64,000 nt of DNA from Candidatus Paracaedibacteraceae bacterium (GCA_019636055.1 JAHBYH010000002.1:388370-452369), one strand, 5' to 3'. Positions 25,511 through 35,407 are shown, numbered from the stretch's first letter. Numbers and translations are program-made. The notes: a model not told the origin generated them from the sequence alone.

Positions 25511-27259
25511 ATGATCATGAATATATTTAATAAATTACACCAAGACCTTCTCTCTATTCTCACCTCACTCAAAGCTGAAAAAGTACTGCCTGACGATTTA
25601 GATTTGTCACGAGTTGTTATTGAGACACCTAAGGATCCAACGCACGGTGATCTGGCGACCAATGCAGCCATGGTTCTGGCAAAGGCTGCAGGGACAAATC
25701 CGCGAGCATTGGCTGAGCATATTTGTGCGAAGTTAAAAGCAGTTGATCATGTCACTAAGGTTGATGTGGCAGGGCCCGGTTTCATTAATTTCTTTATGTC
25801 GAATGATTTTTGGCAATCGCAGCTCTTTAATATTATCAAGGCGCAAGATCATTATGGTTCATCGGATCTGGGTAAGGGAGAAGCCTTGAACGTTGAGTAT
25901 GTTTCTGCGAACCCAACAGGCCCCCTGCATACAGGGCATAGTCGCGGGGCTGTTTTTGGTGATGCGATTGCCTCTTTATTGGCGAAGATCGGCTATCAGG
26001 TGACCCGTGAATATTATATCAATGATGCAGGGGGACAGACTGATATTTTAGCGCGATCTGCCTATTTGCGTTATCTACAGGCCTGTGGTGAAGTAGTTGA
26101 TGAATCTCGTTTCGAAGGGTTATATCCGGGGGATTATTTGGTTGATATCGGCCAAGAGCTTTATACCCAATATCAAGGGCAGTATGTTGATCAGCCTGAG
26201 ACAGCGTGGTTGGATCTGTTTAAGCAATTTACCATTGCCAAAATGATGGACACCATCAAGGACGATTTGTTGGCTGTTGGGGTCAAGATGGATGTCTTTA
26301 CATCCGAGCGTGAACTTGTTGAGGCTGGCGGTGTCGTCAAAGCTGTTGAATTTCTAAAGGAACAAGGTGATATCTATACCGGTGTTTTAGAAAAACCAAA
26401 AGGTCATGACATTGAGGATTGGGAACCCCGTCCACAACTGTTGTTTAAGGCAATGGCTTATGGCGATGATGTGGATCGGCCCTTACAAAAATCAGACGGG
26501 AGCTGGACCTATTTTGCCGGTGATATTGCCTATCACTATGATAAATGTCGTCGTGGCTTTAACAAAATGGTCGATATTTTCGGGGCAGATCACGCGGGGT
26601 ATGTGAAGAGAATTAAGGCAGCCGCAGCAGCCGTGACCAGTGGTAAGGGCCAAGTTGATGTGAAAACGACACAACTTGTCAATTTTATGGAAAATGGTCA
26701 GCCTGTTAGAATGTCTAAACGTGCCGGGACCTTTATTACTATGCGCGACGTTATTGATCGCGTTGGATCTGATGTGACGCGCTTTATCATGTTGACCCGC
26801 CATCAAGACATGACCATTGATTTTGACTTTGCCAAAGTGATTGAACAAAGTAAGGATAATCCGGTTTTTTATGTTCAATATGCTCATGCTCGTTGTCATT
26901 CGGTTCTGCGTCATGGGAAAGAGGTTTTTGGGGATCTTAGCTTTGTTAACACTGATATGTCACCCTTGACCGATGACGCAGAGTTAGCGATGATTAAAGT
27001 ATTAACCCAATTGCCAAAGCAAATTGAAGTTGCAGCTATGGCGCGTGAGCCTCATCGCGTTGCAAACTATCTGTATGACGTGGCGGCAACGTTCCATGCG
27101 TTGTGGAATAAGGGTAAGGATCATGTAGAACTTCGGTTTATTGATCCGGCAAATAAAGAAGGAACCATGGCACGTTTAGCGTTAGTGCAAAGCGTGGCCA
27201 ATGTAATTGCAGAGGGGTTGATTGTGTTGGGCGTCACCCCAGTTGAGGAGATGCGTTAA
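25511..27259 (+). CDS. argS: arginyl-tRNA synthetase
   Basis: ArgS charges tRNA-Arg. The 582-residue class I synthetase has the N-terminal Add-1 domain, the HIGH-equivalent HTGH in VSANPTGPLHTGHSRGAV, the INDAGGQTD block, the KMSKS-equivalent RMSKRAG and a C-terminal DALR anticodon domain (NPVFYVQYAHARCHSVLR ... PHRVANYLYDVAATFH). The start is ATG 25511, or ATG 25517, which gives MNIFNKLHQD. The last base overlaps the next gene. Confidence 0.96.
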   Translation: MIMNIFNKLHQDLLSILTSLKAEKVLPDDLDLSRVVIETPKDPTHGDLATNAAMVLAKAAGTNPRALAEHICAKLKAVDHVTKVDVAGPGFINFFMSNDFWQSQLFNIIKAQDHYGSSDLGKGEALNVEYVSANPTGPLHTGHSRGAVFGDAIASLLAKIGYQVTREYYINDAGGQTDILARSAYLRYLQACGEVVDESRFEGLYPGDYLVDIGQELYTQYQGQYVDQPETAWLDLFKQFTIAKMMDTIKDDLLAVGVKMDVFTSERELVEAGGVVKAVEFLKEQGDIYTGVLEKPKGHDIEDWEPRPQLLFKAMAYGDDVDRPLQKSDGSWTYFAGDIAYHYDKCRRGFNKMVDIFGADHAGYVKRIKAAAAAVTSGKGQVDVKTTQLVNFMENGQPVRMSKRAGTFITMRDVIDRVGSDVTRFIMLTRHQDMTIDFDFAKVIEQSKDNPVFYVQYAHARCHSVLRHGKEVFGDLSFVNTDMSPLTDDAELAMIKVLTQLPKQIEVAAMAREPHRVANYLYDVAATFHALWNKGKDHVELRFIDPANKEGTMARLALVQSVANVIAEGLIVLGVTPVEEMR

Positions 27260-28551
27260 TGACACCTTTTTTCCGTAAACTTCAGGAAAATGATGAGCCA
27301 AATCAACCATCGTTAGCGCCGAACCCTTATAAACAACAGGAACAACGTCAACCTGTTAATCAGGATATTCGTGTTGGGGAGGTCCGCGCCACATTTGGTC
27401 ATGTGGATCGGGATGAACAAATTCATCGTCTGCGATTTATGCAAGAAAAAGATCCTATCTCATCCAATGAGCAAGAAGATGATTGGGATGATCGTCAATC
27501 ACCCTTGAATTTTGTAATTTTGGCCAGCTTGGTTATCATTCTTGTTGTACTTGGTTGGTTTGGCTATCGTTGGTTTGCCCATTCTTATAATGAAGCACCG
27601 CCTGTCTTGATTGCTGATGAGTCTCCGTATAAAGTCCGACCGGATAATCCGGGGGGGATGGTGATTCCTCATCAAGATAAATTAATTTACGGTCGTATTA
27701 CACCCCAACAACAACAAATGCCAGAGCGACTCTTGCCGCAACCAGAGACCCCTGTTCTGCCAGAGCAACAAGTCTATCCGCAACAGCCTCAACAGGCGTA
27801 TGAGCAACTACCTCAGACGCAGATTTTGTATGATCAATATGGTAACCCTGTAACCGTTCCTGTTTACCCACAGCACGCTATGCCGTCTCAGCAACAAGCA
27901 TTTGTTTCTTCCCCACAGCATCATGCACCGCAACCTCAAGTGCAACCCATGTATCCGCAAAATCAAGAGGTGATACAGCAGCCAGTGCCCCAACAACATA
28001 TCTATCCACAGCAGCAACACTCGGCACCTTATGGGCCATCTGCCGCAGCACAGCAGTTAGTACAACAACAGACTGCTGTTCCTGTTGAGGCTCCCAAGGC
28101 TTTAAATCAACTATCGGAGTCTGAAGAAGAAATTGATCCCTTGGATAATTTGGTTTCAAACGAAGCGTCTCGTATTGAAAAAATCGATACAACAAAATTA
28201 AAGCTGGCTTCTTTAAATAATGATTCACCTTATGCGTCGACGCAGGCTGTTAAAAAACCGACTATAAAAGAAAATGTTCGATCAGCGATGGCTGTTCAAG
28301 GTAACTATAGAGTCCAACTTGGAACATTTTCTTCTGAAAAAGAAGCGAAAACTGAGATTCGTCGTCTAAAGGGAATCGATGGATCAGCATTTTCCGGTAA
28401 GAAATTTATTATTCAAAAATCGACATCATCGTCTACGGGAAAAATCCTTTATAAAGTTATGGTTGGTTTTTTCGCATCAGCCAACCAAGCAAATACATTC
28501 AAGAATAAATTAAAGATTCACCGAATTAACGGTGCTGTTGTTAAGGGATAA
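27259..28551 (+). CDS. SPOR-domain inner-membrane protein
   Basis: A division-associated or peptidoglycan-binding protein is likely. The 430 residues comprise a polar cytoplasmic N-terminus, one membrane helix (about 84-106, FVILASLVIILVVLGWFGYRW), a long Pro/Gln-rich periplasmic linker (roughly 150-280) and a C-terminal SPOR domain (GNYRVQLGTFSSEKEAKTEI to the end) that binds denuded glycan strands. It overlaps argS by 1 nt (TAATG), an arrangement shared across alphaproteobacteria. Confidence 0.85.
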   Translation: MTPFFRKLQENDEPNQPSLAPNPYKQQEQRQPVNQDIRVGEVRATFGHVDRDEQIHRLRFMQEKDPISSNEQEDDWDDRQSPLNFVILASLVIILVVLGWFGYRWFAHSYNEAPPVLIADESPYKVRPDNPGGMVIPHQDKLIYGRITPQQQQMPERLLPQPETPVLPEQQVYPQQPQQAYEQLPQTQILYDQYGNPVTVPVYPQHAMPSQQQAFVSSPQHHAPQPQVQPMYPQNQEVIQQPVPQQHIYPQQQHSAPYGPSAAAQQLVQQQTAVPVEAPKALNQLSESEEEIDPLDNLVSNEASRIEKIDTTKLKLASLNNDSPYASTQAVKKPTIKENVRSAMAVQGNYRVQLGTFSSEKEAKTEIRRLKGIDGSAFSGKKFIIQKSTSSSTGKILYKVMVGFFASANQANTFKNKLKIHRINGAVVKG

Positions 28552-28555
28552 AAAA

Positions 28556-28578
28556 CACCTCTCTTTACAAGAGAGGTG
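28556..28578. terminator. terminator between the SPOR gene and flgE
   Basis: A perfect 10-bp stem, CACCTCTCTT with AAGAGAGGTG, and a TAC loop lies between convergent genes. On the minus strand it is followed by a T run, so it is a strong terminator for the fliK-flgD-flgE transcript. Confidence 0.8.
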
Positions 28579-28621
28579 CAGCGTTTATCTTAGATAGAAA
28601 ATCATATGATCAAAGCGCTTA

Positions 28622-29899
28622 TTATGCCAAAGCTCGATCGAGCGCTTGGAGCATTTCTTCAATAGTTGAAATCCCTCTAAGATCTGCTGTATAACGCTGT
28701 TGATCGACAATCAAGTCCGTAAAGACTTCGGCTGTATCGATCGTTGATTCTTCAAGGCTAGCTGAACGAATGCCTCCGGCAGTTCCTTCGTTTACAAAAT
28801 TGAGCGTGTAATTTCCGGAATCTCCCGAGGCAACAAAACTACCGCCGGTTTGCTCAACTAATTTATTGGGATCAGGAAATGTCGCTAATGGAATTTTCGC
28901 ATATCGGCGTGTATCTCCATTATCGAATGTAGCCCACATGTATCCTTGATCGTCAATCGATGTCCGCATGTATTTCCCAGCTTGCATCCCATCAACTACG
29001 GGTTGCGGAAGGTCATAGCTTTTTGCCGTACCAAAAGAACGCATACCGTTGGTTCCACCAATTGCCCCAAAATTCATATTGATGGTTGATGGTGCTGCTG
29101 CTGTTGACCAAGTAATAGCTAAATTCGGGGCTGGACCGGCTGCGCCATTAATAAGTGCCGGGTTACCTGTGGCTCCGTCGAACTGGATAATCATGCCCGT
29201 ATCATAAGGAGCACCAATGGTCGCCGCATTCGGTGATGATGCCGTAACCGTCCATTCCATAGGGCTGACGTTTGTCTTGGCAAAGTTTAACGTGATTGTT
29301 TGGGCAACACCTAAGGAATCATAGGCATTCATAATCATTGATTTCGTTGTTCCAAGAGCTGCATCACTGGCGAGAACGCCTTTAATTGTGGCAGCTGTTG
29401 TGGCCGACGGGTTCCCCGATAAACTAGCACTTGATGCTGTTTCTAGGGCGTCAATTGTGGCCGTATTCGTACTAATGGGGTCACCATTAGCGTCAACATA
29501 AAAGACTTTCAAATATTCGCCAACATGGTTGACAAAATTATGATCTTTATTTTCTGAAAAGGTACCGACGCGTGTAAAACCATAAGCGCCAGGGTTTGTA
29601 TTATCAGCTTTTTTGTTAACAACAAAAAATCCTTGCCCATCTAGAGACATATGCGTATCGACACTGGATTGTACGGGGGATCCTACGGTTGAGACAAAAT
29701 GCTGTTGAGTTGCTGTTATCCCTGCAGGGATAAAGGCATCCAACGATTGTCCTGTATTGACAACGGATAAGAATGCTTGGCGTGATTTTGAGGCATAAGC
29801 ACCAGCTGCTGCTAGGTTTTGTGAGTGACAATTAACACGTGCCGAGACACCTTTTAATCCTGATACGCATGCGTTCATTCCTGAGTTTAAACCTGCCAT
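28622..29899 (-). CDS. flgE: flagellar hook protein FlgE
   Basis: FlgE builds the flagellar hook. The 425-residue product has the N-terminal rod/hook motif (ARVNCHSQNLAAAGAYASKSRQ), SLDGQGFFVVNK, a long variable Ala/Thr-rich insertion (about residues 130-290, the exposed D2 domain) and the C-terminal SLEESTIDTAEVFTDLIVDQQRYTADLRGI. It starts 11 nt after the flgD stop and is last in the operon. Confidence 0.93.
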   Translation of the reverse strand: MAGLNSGMNACVSGLKGVSARVNCHSQNLAAAGAYASKSRQAFLSVVNTGQSLDAFIPAGITATQQHFVSTVGSPVQSSVDTHMSLDGQGFFVVNKKADNTNPGAYGFTRVGTFSENKDHNFVNHVGEYLKVFYVDANGDPISTNTATIDALETASSASLSGNPSATTAATIKGVLASDAALGTTKSMIMNAYDSLGVAQTITLNFAKTNVSPMEWTVTASSPNAATIGAPYDTGMIIQFDGATGNPALINGAAGPAPNLAITWSTAAAPSTINMNFGAIGGTNGMRSFGTAKSYDLPQPVVDGMQAGKYMRTSIDDQGYMWATFDNGDTRRYAKIPLATFPDPNKLVEQTGGSFVASGDSGNYTLNFVNEGTAGGIRSASLEESTIDTAEVFTDLIVDQQRYTADLRGISTIEEMLQALDRALA

Positions 29900-29910
29900 T
29901 TTATGTTCTC

Positions 29911-30747
29911 CTAACTATAATAATCTGGAATTGGTGTGGATGTTGGTTCTGGTGGAATTTGGCTTTTAATCAATTTATTTAATTCCTCGTACTGTTTTAT
30001 TTGTTCTTGCATGGTCTTTGTCAGGCCGACAATGTCTTGAGAAGCTGGTTTGCTGACACTTAAAACATCATCTAATCCCACGCCTACTGAGTCATTCACG
30101 AGTAAAAGAAAATCTCCGGAATCATCTTGATAGGCAATTTGTTGGACACGTCCTTTAAAGGCTGTTGGGATTTCGACAACTTGTTTTTTACTGTCAACTG
30201 CCAGAACTTTGGTATGATAGATTCCATGGCTTGCCGGCATTTCACTATCATTGAGCCCATCCCAAGAAAAAGTTTGTTTGCCAATTTTAGACGGATCTAA
30301 AGGAAACGTTTTAACACGATTGAGTTGTTGGTCAAGAACAACGAGTTCTGCTTCAACAACACCGCCGGGCATAATCAATGAAATGTCTTCAGGTTGTCCA
30401 TTAAACACAAGGCGATCATCTTCATAGACAATTTCTTTGTTAAGATAAGTTTTGGCAGCAGCCATTTGTTCTTTGACCTTCATGTCATTACCGTGTTTGA
30501 GCAATTTATTGGTTTGTGCTTGCTCAGCGGCACTAAAGAACGACATGACGCTTTGGGTCATCTCGTGCGTACTCATGGGATTATCGGGGTTCTGGTTCTT
30601 AACTTGGGCTAAGAACATTTTCATGAACACGTTATATTGTTCATCACGGCTTTTCTCAAGCATGCGAGATAAGGCGCTGCGATCTTTCGTTTTTTCAGTT
30701 GCGACAGCTGGTTGAGCTGTTATTGGTGGTTGAACAGATGTAACCAT
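29911..30747 (-). CDS. flgD: hook-capping protein FlgD
   Basis: FlgD caps the growing hook and is discarded when the hook is complete. The 278 residues contain the FlgD signature FMKMFLAQVKNQNPDNPMSTHEMTQSVMSF and a tudor/FnIII-like middle region with FSWDGLNDSEMPASHGIYHTKVLA. The C-terminus is extended and Pro-rich (IPPEPTSTPIPD). It lies between fliK and flgE with short gaps. Confidence 0.93.
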   Translation of the reverse strand: MVTSVQPPITAQPAVATEKTKDRSALSRMLEKSRDEQYNVFMKMFLAQVKNQNPDNPMSTHEMTQSVMSFFSAAEQAQTNKLLKHGNDMKVKEQMAAAKTYLNKEIVYEDDRLVFNGQPEDISLIMPGGVVEAELVVLDQQLNRVKTFPLDPSKIGKQTFSWDGLNDSEMPASHGIYHTKVLAVDSKKQVVEIPTAFKGRVQQIAYQDDSGDFLLLVNDSVGVGLDDVLSVSKPASQDIVGLTKTMQEQIKQYEELNKLIKSQIPPEPTSTPIPDYYS

Positions 30748-30759
30748 AACTTAGCTCCT

Positions 30760-32037
30760 TTAAGTTAAAATATTAATCTGAGAGGATGGTAATAGCCCTG
30801 AGTTGATGGCTTTGACTTCCTCTAATTCAGGTGTGGTTTCTGCAGAGAGCATTTCTCCAAAGGAATTTTGTTCATCATGATTTCCTCTCGACATGGAAAA
30901 GTTCATGCCTTGTGAATCTGCTTGTAGCCCTGCTTCATTGAAAATATTTTGAAAATCAATGGCGTGGCGGGTTAGGGTTTCCAGCGTTTCTCGATTTTCT
31001 GCCTTAAAGGCAGCTGTGACAAGGCCATCGCGTGAGATATCAAGTTTGATATCAACTTTCCCCATTTCATGAGGTTTTAGCTGAATTTTTAAGTGTGTTT
31101 CCCCTTTTTGAAGAGATTGTTTCAACTGCTCTTTAATTTGGTTCAGTGCATTCAATTTATCTAAGGTTGTTAATGTTGCTGCTTTTGTCCCTTTGACTGA
31201 GGATGTGTTGGTTGCTGAGACCTTTAAATCGAGTCCGTTTTGCTGAGATGTTCCCTTTTGTAGAGGTTGAAACTCTGTTTGTGCGGCTATAGGTTGGACA
31301 ACAGGAGGCTGTATTTGTTGATTAACCTGTTGAATTTCATGAGCCCTAGATGGGCTTGAGCTCAGGCCACTAGATAAATCATGTTCATTGTTCATCAAAG
31401 TTTCCTGATTGTATAATATATCATTTTTATCTGATCTATCTTGACTGATGGCTTGTTGTTCCACAGTTGAGTGCTGGGCTAAGTTAATATGAGTTGCCAT
31501 AGATTCTTGATTTGGTTCCGTCACGAGTTCTATTTTTACGCGGCCCTCTTGTATCCATTCTTGGATATCATGCTCTTTCATATGAACACTTTGCGATTGT
31601 GCAGGTTTTTGTTCTTGAAGTTGGATAATTTCAGGCTGCGATTTTATCTGTATAAAATTATTTAAGTCAGATTCTTTTTGAATCAGTGTTGTGCATTCAT
31701 CAAGATCTATTTCTGATTCAGATATTGCCTCAGAACCTGTTTCCTTATTGGATTCTGTATATTCAGCGTTCTTTTTATCAACTGCTTTGTCTGCTTGTCG
31801 AGTAGTTGGTCTCTGATTCGAAAGATCCTTTTTTGATCCATCAGATTTACTTTGAGTCTGAGTTTGATTAGATTCGACAGTTTTATGTGCAACAGGGTCA
31901 ATTAAAAAGTTTTTGAAGTCATTTTTTTTCTGCCCTTTTGCGGATGCGTCTTTAATAGCATCCATCAGATCATTCAATGGTTTTTTAGTAACCTGAGATG
32001 CCGTCATCTTTTGGGACGATGCTTTTGAAATCGCCAT
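30760..32037 (-). CDS. fliK: flagellar hook-length control protein FliK
   Basis: FliK measures hook length and switches export specificity. The 425-residue product has a long, hydrophilic Gln/Ser-rich N-terminal ruler-like region and a C-terminal Flg_hook domain (THLKIQLKPHEMGKVDIKLDISRDG ... RETLETLTRHAIDFQNIFNEAGL). It heads the minus-strand operon with flgD and flgE, 36 nt after the sigma-54 promoter. Confidence 0.87.
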   Translation of the reverse strand: MAISKASSQKMTASQVTKKPLNDLMDAIKDASAKGQKKNDFKNFLIDPVAHKTVESNQTQTQSKSDGSKKDLSNQRPTTRQADKAVDKKNAEYTESNKETGSEAISESEIDLDECTTLIQKESDLNNFIQIKSQPEIIQLQEQKPAQSQSVHMKEHDIQEWIQEGRVKIELVTEPNQESMATHINLAQHSTVEQQAISQDRSDKNDILYNQETLMNNEHDLSSGLSSSPSRAHEIQQVNQQIQPPVVQPIAAQTEFQPLQKGTSQQNGLDLKVSATNTSSVKGTKAATLTTLDKLNALNQIKEQLKQSLQKGETHLKIQLKPHEMGKVDIKLDISRDGLVTAAFKAENRETLETLTRHAIDFQNIFNEAGLQADSQGMNFSMSRGNHDEQNSFGEMLSAETTPELEEVKAINSGLLPSSQINILT

Positions 32038-32072
32038 AATTTACCTCTGAGTTTAATGTTCACCCAAAAGTC

Positions 32073-32089
32073 AGCAATTATCGTGCCAA
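32073..32089 (-). promoter_or_regulatory. sigma-54 (RpoN) promoter of the fliK-flgD-flgE operon
   Basis: Read on the minus strand this is TTGGCACGATAATTGCT, identical in all 17 bases to the flgF operon promoter at 1273-1289 and at almost the same distance (about 35 bp) from the first start codon. Confidence 0.9.
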
Positions 32090-32121
32090 GTATGAAATAA
32101 GCCCAGAGTAGATGGTTTAAA

Positions 32122-33396
32122 TCAAAGGCTAAGAAATAATATCTTTCTAATTTTTTCAAATGACTCTTGAATTTCATCGCTCGTCACACAATAAGGCGGT
32201 AACAGGTAGATTGTTTTGCCAAGAGGGCGAATGAGTAGTCCTTGATCTAAGAATTGTTGACGCAGAGCAGGCGTTGCCGTTTCAGCAATATCAAAGGCTG
32301 CAATCGTTCCCTGGATTCGAACTCTTTCGATATCTGTAAGGTTTTTTATGTTATTTCTATGGGCTTTATTAATTTCTGTAATCCGAGTTTGACACTCCGG
32401 GCTCATTAATAAATCAAAAGAGGCGACCGCAGCCGCACACGCCAAAGGATTGGCTGTGTAAGAATGACCATGGGCAAAGGCTTTGTCCCAATGATTACTT
32501 AAGAAAGCTTGGTAAATGGTGTCGGTTGTGATGGTCAGGGCAAGCGGTAAAAACCCCCCCGTTATTCCTTTAGAGACACATAGAAAATCTGGTATTCGAT
32601 TAACTTGTTCTAAGGCAAAAATAGTCCCTGTTCGACCAAAACCCGTCATGATCTCATCAAAGATTACTAAAATTCCATGAGCTCGAACTTTATCTATGAT
32701 TTGTTGTAAGAATTCAGGGCGACAGATGCGCATACCTGCGGCTCCTTGAACAAGAGGTTCAGCGATAAAGGCGGCAATATGATCGGCAGATTTTTCCAAG
32801 TGACGATCTAGGATCGCGAGTGTATCGTTTTCTTTTGCATCGAGATCAGGATCATTAACCCACGTTTCAGCGTAGGGAATCGTGAGAACTTGAAACAATA
32901 GATCATCAAAGGCGGTATGAAATCCTGATTTTTTACCGACTGACATGGCGCCAAAGGTATCTCCGTGGTAGGCACCATCAAAACTTAGGAAAAGGGTTCG
33001 TTGAGGCTCATTCTTGTTACGCCAATATTGATAAGCCATTTTTAGAGCGACTTCAACGGCAGTGGAACCATTATCAGAGAAGAAAAAGCGATTTAAAGTA
33101 TCAGGCAGAATAGTCTGGAGTTTTTCGCATAAACTGACAGCAGGTTCGTGGGTAAATCCAGCAAAAATGATATGCTCTAGTTGTTGTGCTTGGTCATAAA
33201 TGCTTTTGGCAATAGCAGGATGGGCGTGGCCATGCAGGTTGACCCACCAACTGGAAATCAGGTCGAGATAGGCTTTGCCGGATTCATCATAAACATACGC
33301 CCCTTTCCCATGGCTGATGGGGATAACCTCAGCGGCAGTTTGGTGCTGTGTAAAGGGGTGCCAAATGATGGTTTTGTCACGATGCGCAAGGGACAT
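32122..33396 (-). CDS. bioA: adenosylmethionine-8-amino-7-oxononanoate aminotransferase
   Basis: BioA converts KAPA to DAPA using S-adenosylmethionine as amino donor, with PLP. The 424 residues begin with IIWHPFTQHQ (family hallmark), then SWWVNLHGHAHP, FSDNGSTAVEVALKMA, FDEIMTGFGRTGT and the PLP-Lys in LCVSKGITGGFLPLA. It is the last gene of the minus-strand biotin operon, 9 nt after bioD. Confidence 0.96.
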   Translation of the reverse strand: MSLAHRDKTIIWHPFTQHQTAAEVIPISHGKGAYVYDESGKAYLDLISSWWVNLHGHAHPAIAKSIYDQAQQLEHIIFAGFTHEPAVSLCEKLQTILPDTLNRFFFSDNGSTAVEVALKMAYQYWRNKNEPQRTLFLSFDGAYHGDTFGAMSVGKKSGFHTAFDDLLFQVLTIPYAETWVNDPDLDAKENDTLAILDRHLEKSADHIAAFIAEPLVQGAAGMRICRPEFLQQIIDKVRAHGILVIFDEIMTGFGRTGTIFALEQVNRIPDFLCVSKGITGGFLPLALTITTDTIYQAFLSNHWDKAFAHGHSYTANPLACAAAVASFDLLMSPECQTRITEINKAHRNNIKNLTDIERVRIQGTIAAFDIAETATPALRQQFLDQGLLIRPLGKTIYLLPPYCVTSDEIQESFEKIRKILFLSL

Positions 33397-33405
33397 GATA
33401 ACTCC

Positions 33406-34011
33406 TTAAAATAGATTCTTTAATTTTTCGGGTAAGGGGATTTTTTGCAGTTCTTGTTTAGTAATGATTGGTAAGTGCGGTAGGGTTGCTAATATTGAAA
33501 CATTTCCGTAGTGTTGAATAGCTGTTGCATTGTCAGTATTAGGCTCTCCGCTTAAAATCACACCGGCGATTTTTAGTCCTTTCTGGCGGATTGCCTGAAG
33601 TGTTAGAAGTGTATGGTTTATGGTTCCCAAGGCTGTTCGCGCAACAATAATGATGGGTAAGTTAAATTGAACCATCAAATCAAGCATGACATCTTTGTCA
33701 TTCAGAGGCACAAAAACCCCGCCTGCTCCTTCAACGATAAGGTTTGAGGTGTGTGGTAGATTGATGGTAGATAAGTCAATCTGAAGACCTTCATGACGAG
33801 CTGCCAGATGTGGCGATAATGGTTCTCTTAAGGAATAGCATTCAGAATAACAATGGGTATTAGATAAACGCTGAACCTCAATTCTGTCAATGGATTCAAT
33901 CGTTCCGCTTTGAATCGGTTTGAAATAATTATATTGAGTATGTAAGCATAACCAACTGCTGATCAGTGTTTTTCCAATATTTGTGTCAGTTCCGGTAATA
34001 AAATAGGACAT
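33406..34011 (-). CDS. bioD: dethiobiotin synthetase
   Basis: BioD closes the ureido ring, making dethiobiotin from DAPA, CO2 and ATP. The 201-residue protein has the P-loop ITGTDTNIGKTLISSWL, YFKPIQSG, the LIVEGAGGVFVPL switch and VARTALGTINHTLL. It consumes CO2/bicarbonate, a possible link to the DAB pump encoded 6 kb away. It follows bioC by about 50 bp. Confidence 0.95.
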   Translation of the reverse strand: MSYFITGTDTNIGKTLISSWLCLHTQYNYFKPIQSGTIESIDRIEVQRLSNTHCYSECYSLREPLSPHLAARHEGLQIDLSTINLPHTSNLIVEGAGGVFVPLNDKDVMLDLMVQFNLPIIIVARTALGTINHTLLTLQAIRQKGLKIAGVILSGEPNTDNATAIQHYGNVSILATLPHLPIITKQELQKIPLPEKLKNLF

Positions 34012-34059
34012 GGCATAATTCCTTTTTAAACCTATAGGTTAATATTTTCGCTGCAAAAA

Positions 34060-34809
34060 TCAACTTAGAGGCTTATCTTTTGATGCTATAACACAAAATA
34101 GAACTTTGTAGGTAACTGTAATAGGCTCTTTATGATGTTGAATAAGGGCTTTGAATTTTGCTTTTTCTTGGATCCTTTTGCCAACGGTTGCTCCTAAATC
34201 TCTGAGGTATTGAATAAAATCAGAAATACTGGTGAAGGTTAGGCTATAGTCTTGTAAATAAATGCGGCTATCCTGATTCAAGTTTAGGCAAATTTGGTTC
34301 AGTTCTTGGACAGAGAGCATGGGTAAAAGGGGACTGGTAATCCCATTTTGACAGAGCAAATCTTCCCATTCTTGGAAAGTCCCTTGCGTTAATGTTGTAA
34401 AGGCAACTATTGAGGTTTTACTTGTAAGATTTGACAAAAGGGCACGAAGATCTTTAGACCACTGAACAGCAAGATTACTGATGATTAAATCGGCTGAGGG
34501 GTAGATATATTCATCCATATTGGCTGTGGCAAATGTAATTGAATCATTGTTTTTATATTTCTCGCGACAACCTGCGATCATTTGATCTGATAAATCAATG
34601 AGGTGAAAATGACTATCTTTGTGTTTTGTTAAGAGAGCATCAGTGACAAACCCTGTCCCGCACCCCAGATCAATAACAGAGGTCAAGGGCAGTTTCGGTA
34701 AATACTCAACAAGCTGGTTGGCGACACGATGCTGAATCGTTGCGGTTGAATCATAGGTGGGTTGTGCTTTATTAAAGGCTAATTGTACATCCGGTGTTGT
34801 CCAAGTCAT
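34060..34809 (-). CDS. bioC: malonyl-ACP O-methyltransferase BioC
   Basis: BioC methylates malonyl-ACP so that fatty-acid synthesis can build pimeloyl-ACP methyl ester. The 249 residues contain SAM motif I VIDLGCGTGFVTDALL, IDLSDQMI and LIISNLAVQWSKDL, which fit BioC. It overlaps the esterase gene by 38 nt, indicating coupling. Confidence 0.9.
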   Translation of the reverse strand: MTWTTPDVQLAFNKAQPTYDSTATIQHRVANQLVEYLPKLPLTSVIDLGCGTGFVTDALLTKHKDSHFHLIDLSDQMIAGCREKYKNNDSITFATANMDEYIYPSADLIISNLAVQWSKDLRALLSNLTSKTSIVAFTTLTQGTFQEWEDLLCQNGITSPLLPMLSVQELNQICLNLNQDSRIYLQDYSLTFTSISDFIQYLRDLGATVGKRIQEKAKFKALIQHHKEPITVTYKVLFCVIASKDKPLS

Positions 34810-35407
34810 TATTTTTCCTTTTTATGATGGATGCAACTTCTGCTGCGTGATTGTATCCTAAACCGTGACCTCCTGACTCTAGCATAGTTATCATCTCAGA
34901 GCCAAAATTATCCTGAATAACGTCAGGAGGGCAGACGATATCATCTTGGGTTGCAATCAGTGTTAGCCTGTCCGGAACAGGAAATGAATCTCGTAAGAGG
35001 TCTAGATCACTTAAAAGTCTGTCCTTGTTAGGATCCCTTAGATTGAATGTTACGCCACACCGATGATGAAAGGATTTTAAAGCAAGGTTAGGACTTGTGC
35101 GAATAAGAATTTCAAAGGTATCAAGTTCTATGGCGCGACGTTTATGGATATGAGGCTCATTGCCCAGAAAATTCACAAAACTATTAAGACCGATCAGGGT
35201 TTTGAAGTGGAAGTTTTGTTGCATTAATTTAATAAGTCCTAACGAATGTCCGATACCGATCAATGGTTCTTTTATTTCTGGGATGTTCAAATCTCCATAA
35301 TATCCTAAATCCATATGATGAATTGTAAATTCTGGTAGGAGGGTTATAAGATTATCCCAATAATCTGGGGAATAGCTAAACCCATGACAAAAGACAAGAT
35401 GCGTCAT
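34772..35407 (-). CDS. alpha/beta-hydrolase, probable pimeloyl-ACP methyl ester esterase (BioH-like)
   Basis: The pathway needs an esterase that removes the BioC methyl group to release pimeloyl-ACP. The 211-residue hydrolase has the nucleophile elbow GIGHSLGL, a catalytic Asp candidate in ATQDDIVCPP and His in SGGHGLGY. It lies between bioF and bioC with overlaps on both sides. Role is assigned from context and triad; which esterase class (BioH, BioG, BioV, BioJ) cannot be fixed by eye. Confidence 0.8.
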   Translation of the reverse strand: MTHLVFCHGFSYSPDYWDNLITLLPEFTIHHMDLGYYGDLNIPEIKEPLIGIGHSLGLIKLMQQNFHFKTLIGLNSFVNFLGNEPHIHKRRAIELDTFEILIRTSPNLALKSFHHRCGVTFNLRDPNKDRLLSDLDLLRDSFPVPDRLTLIATQDDIVCPPDVIQDNFGSEMITMLESGGHGLGYNHAAEVASIIKRKNNDLDNTGCTISL

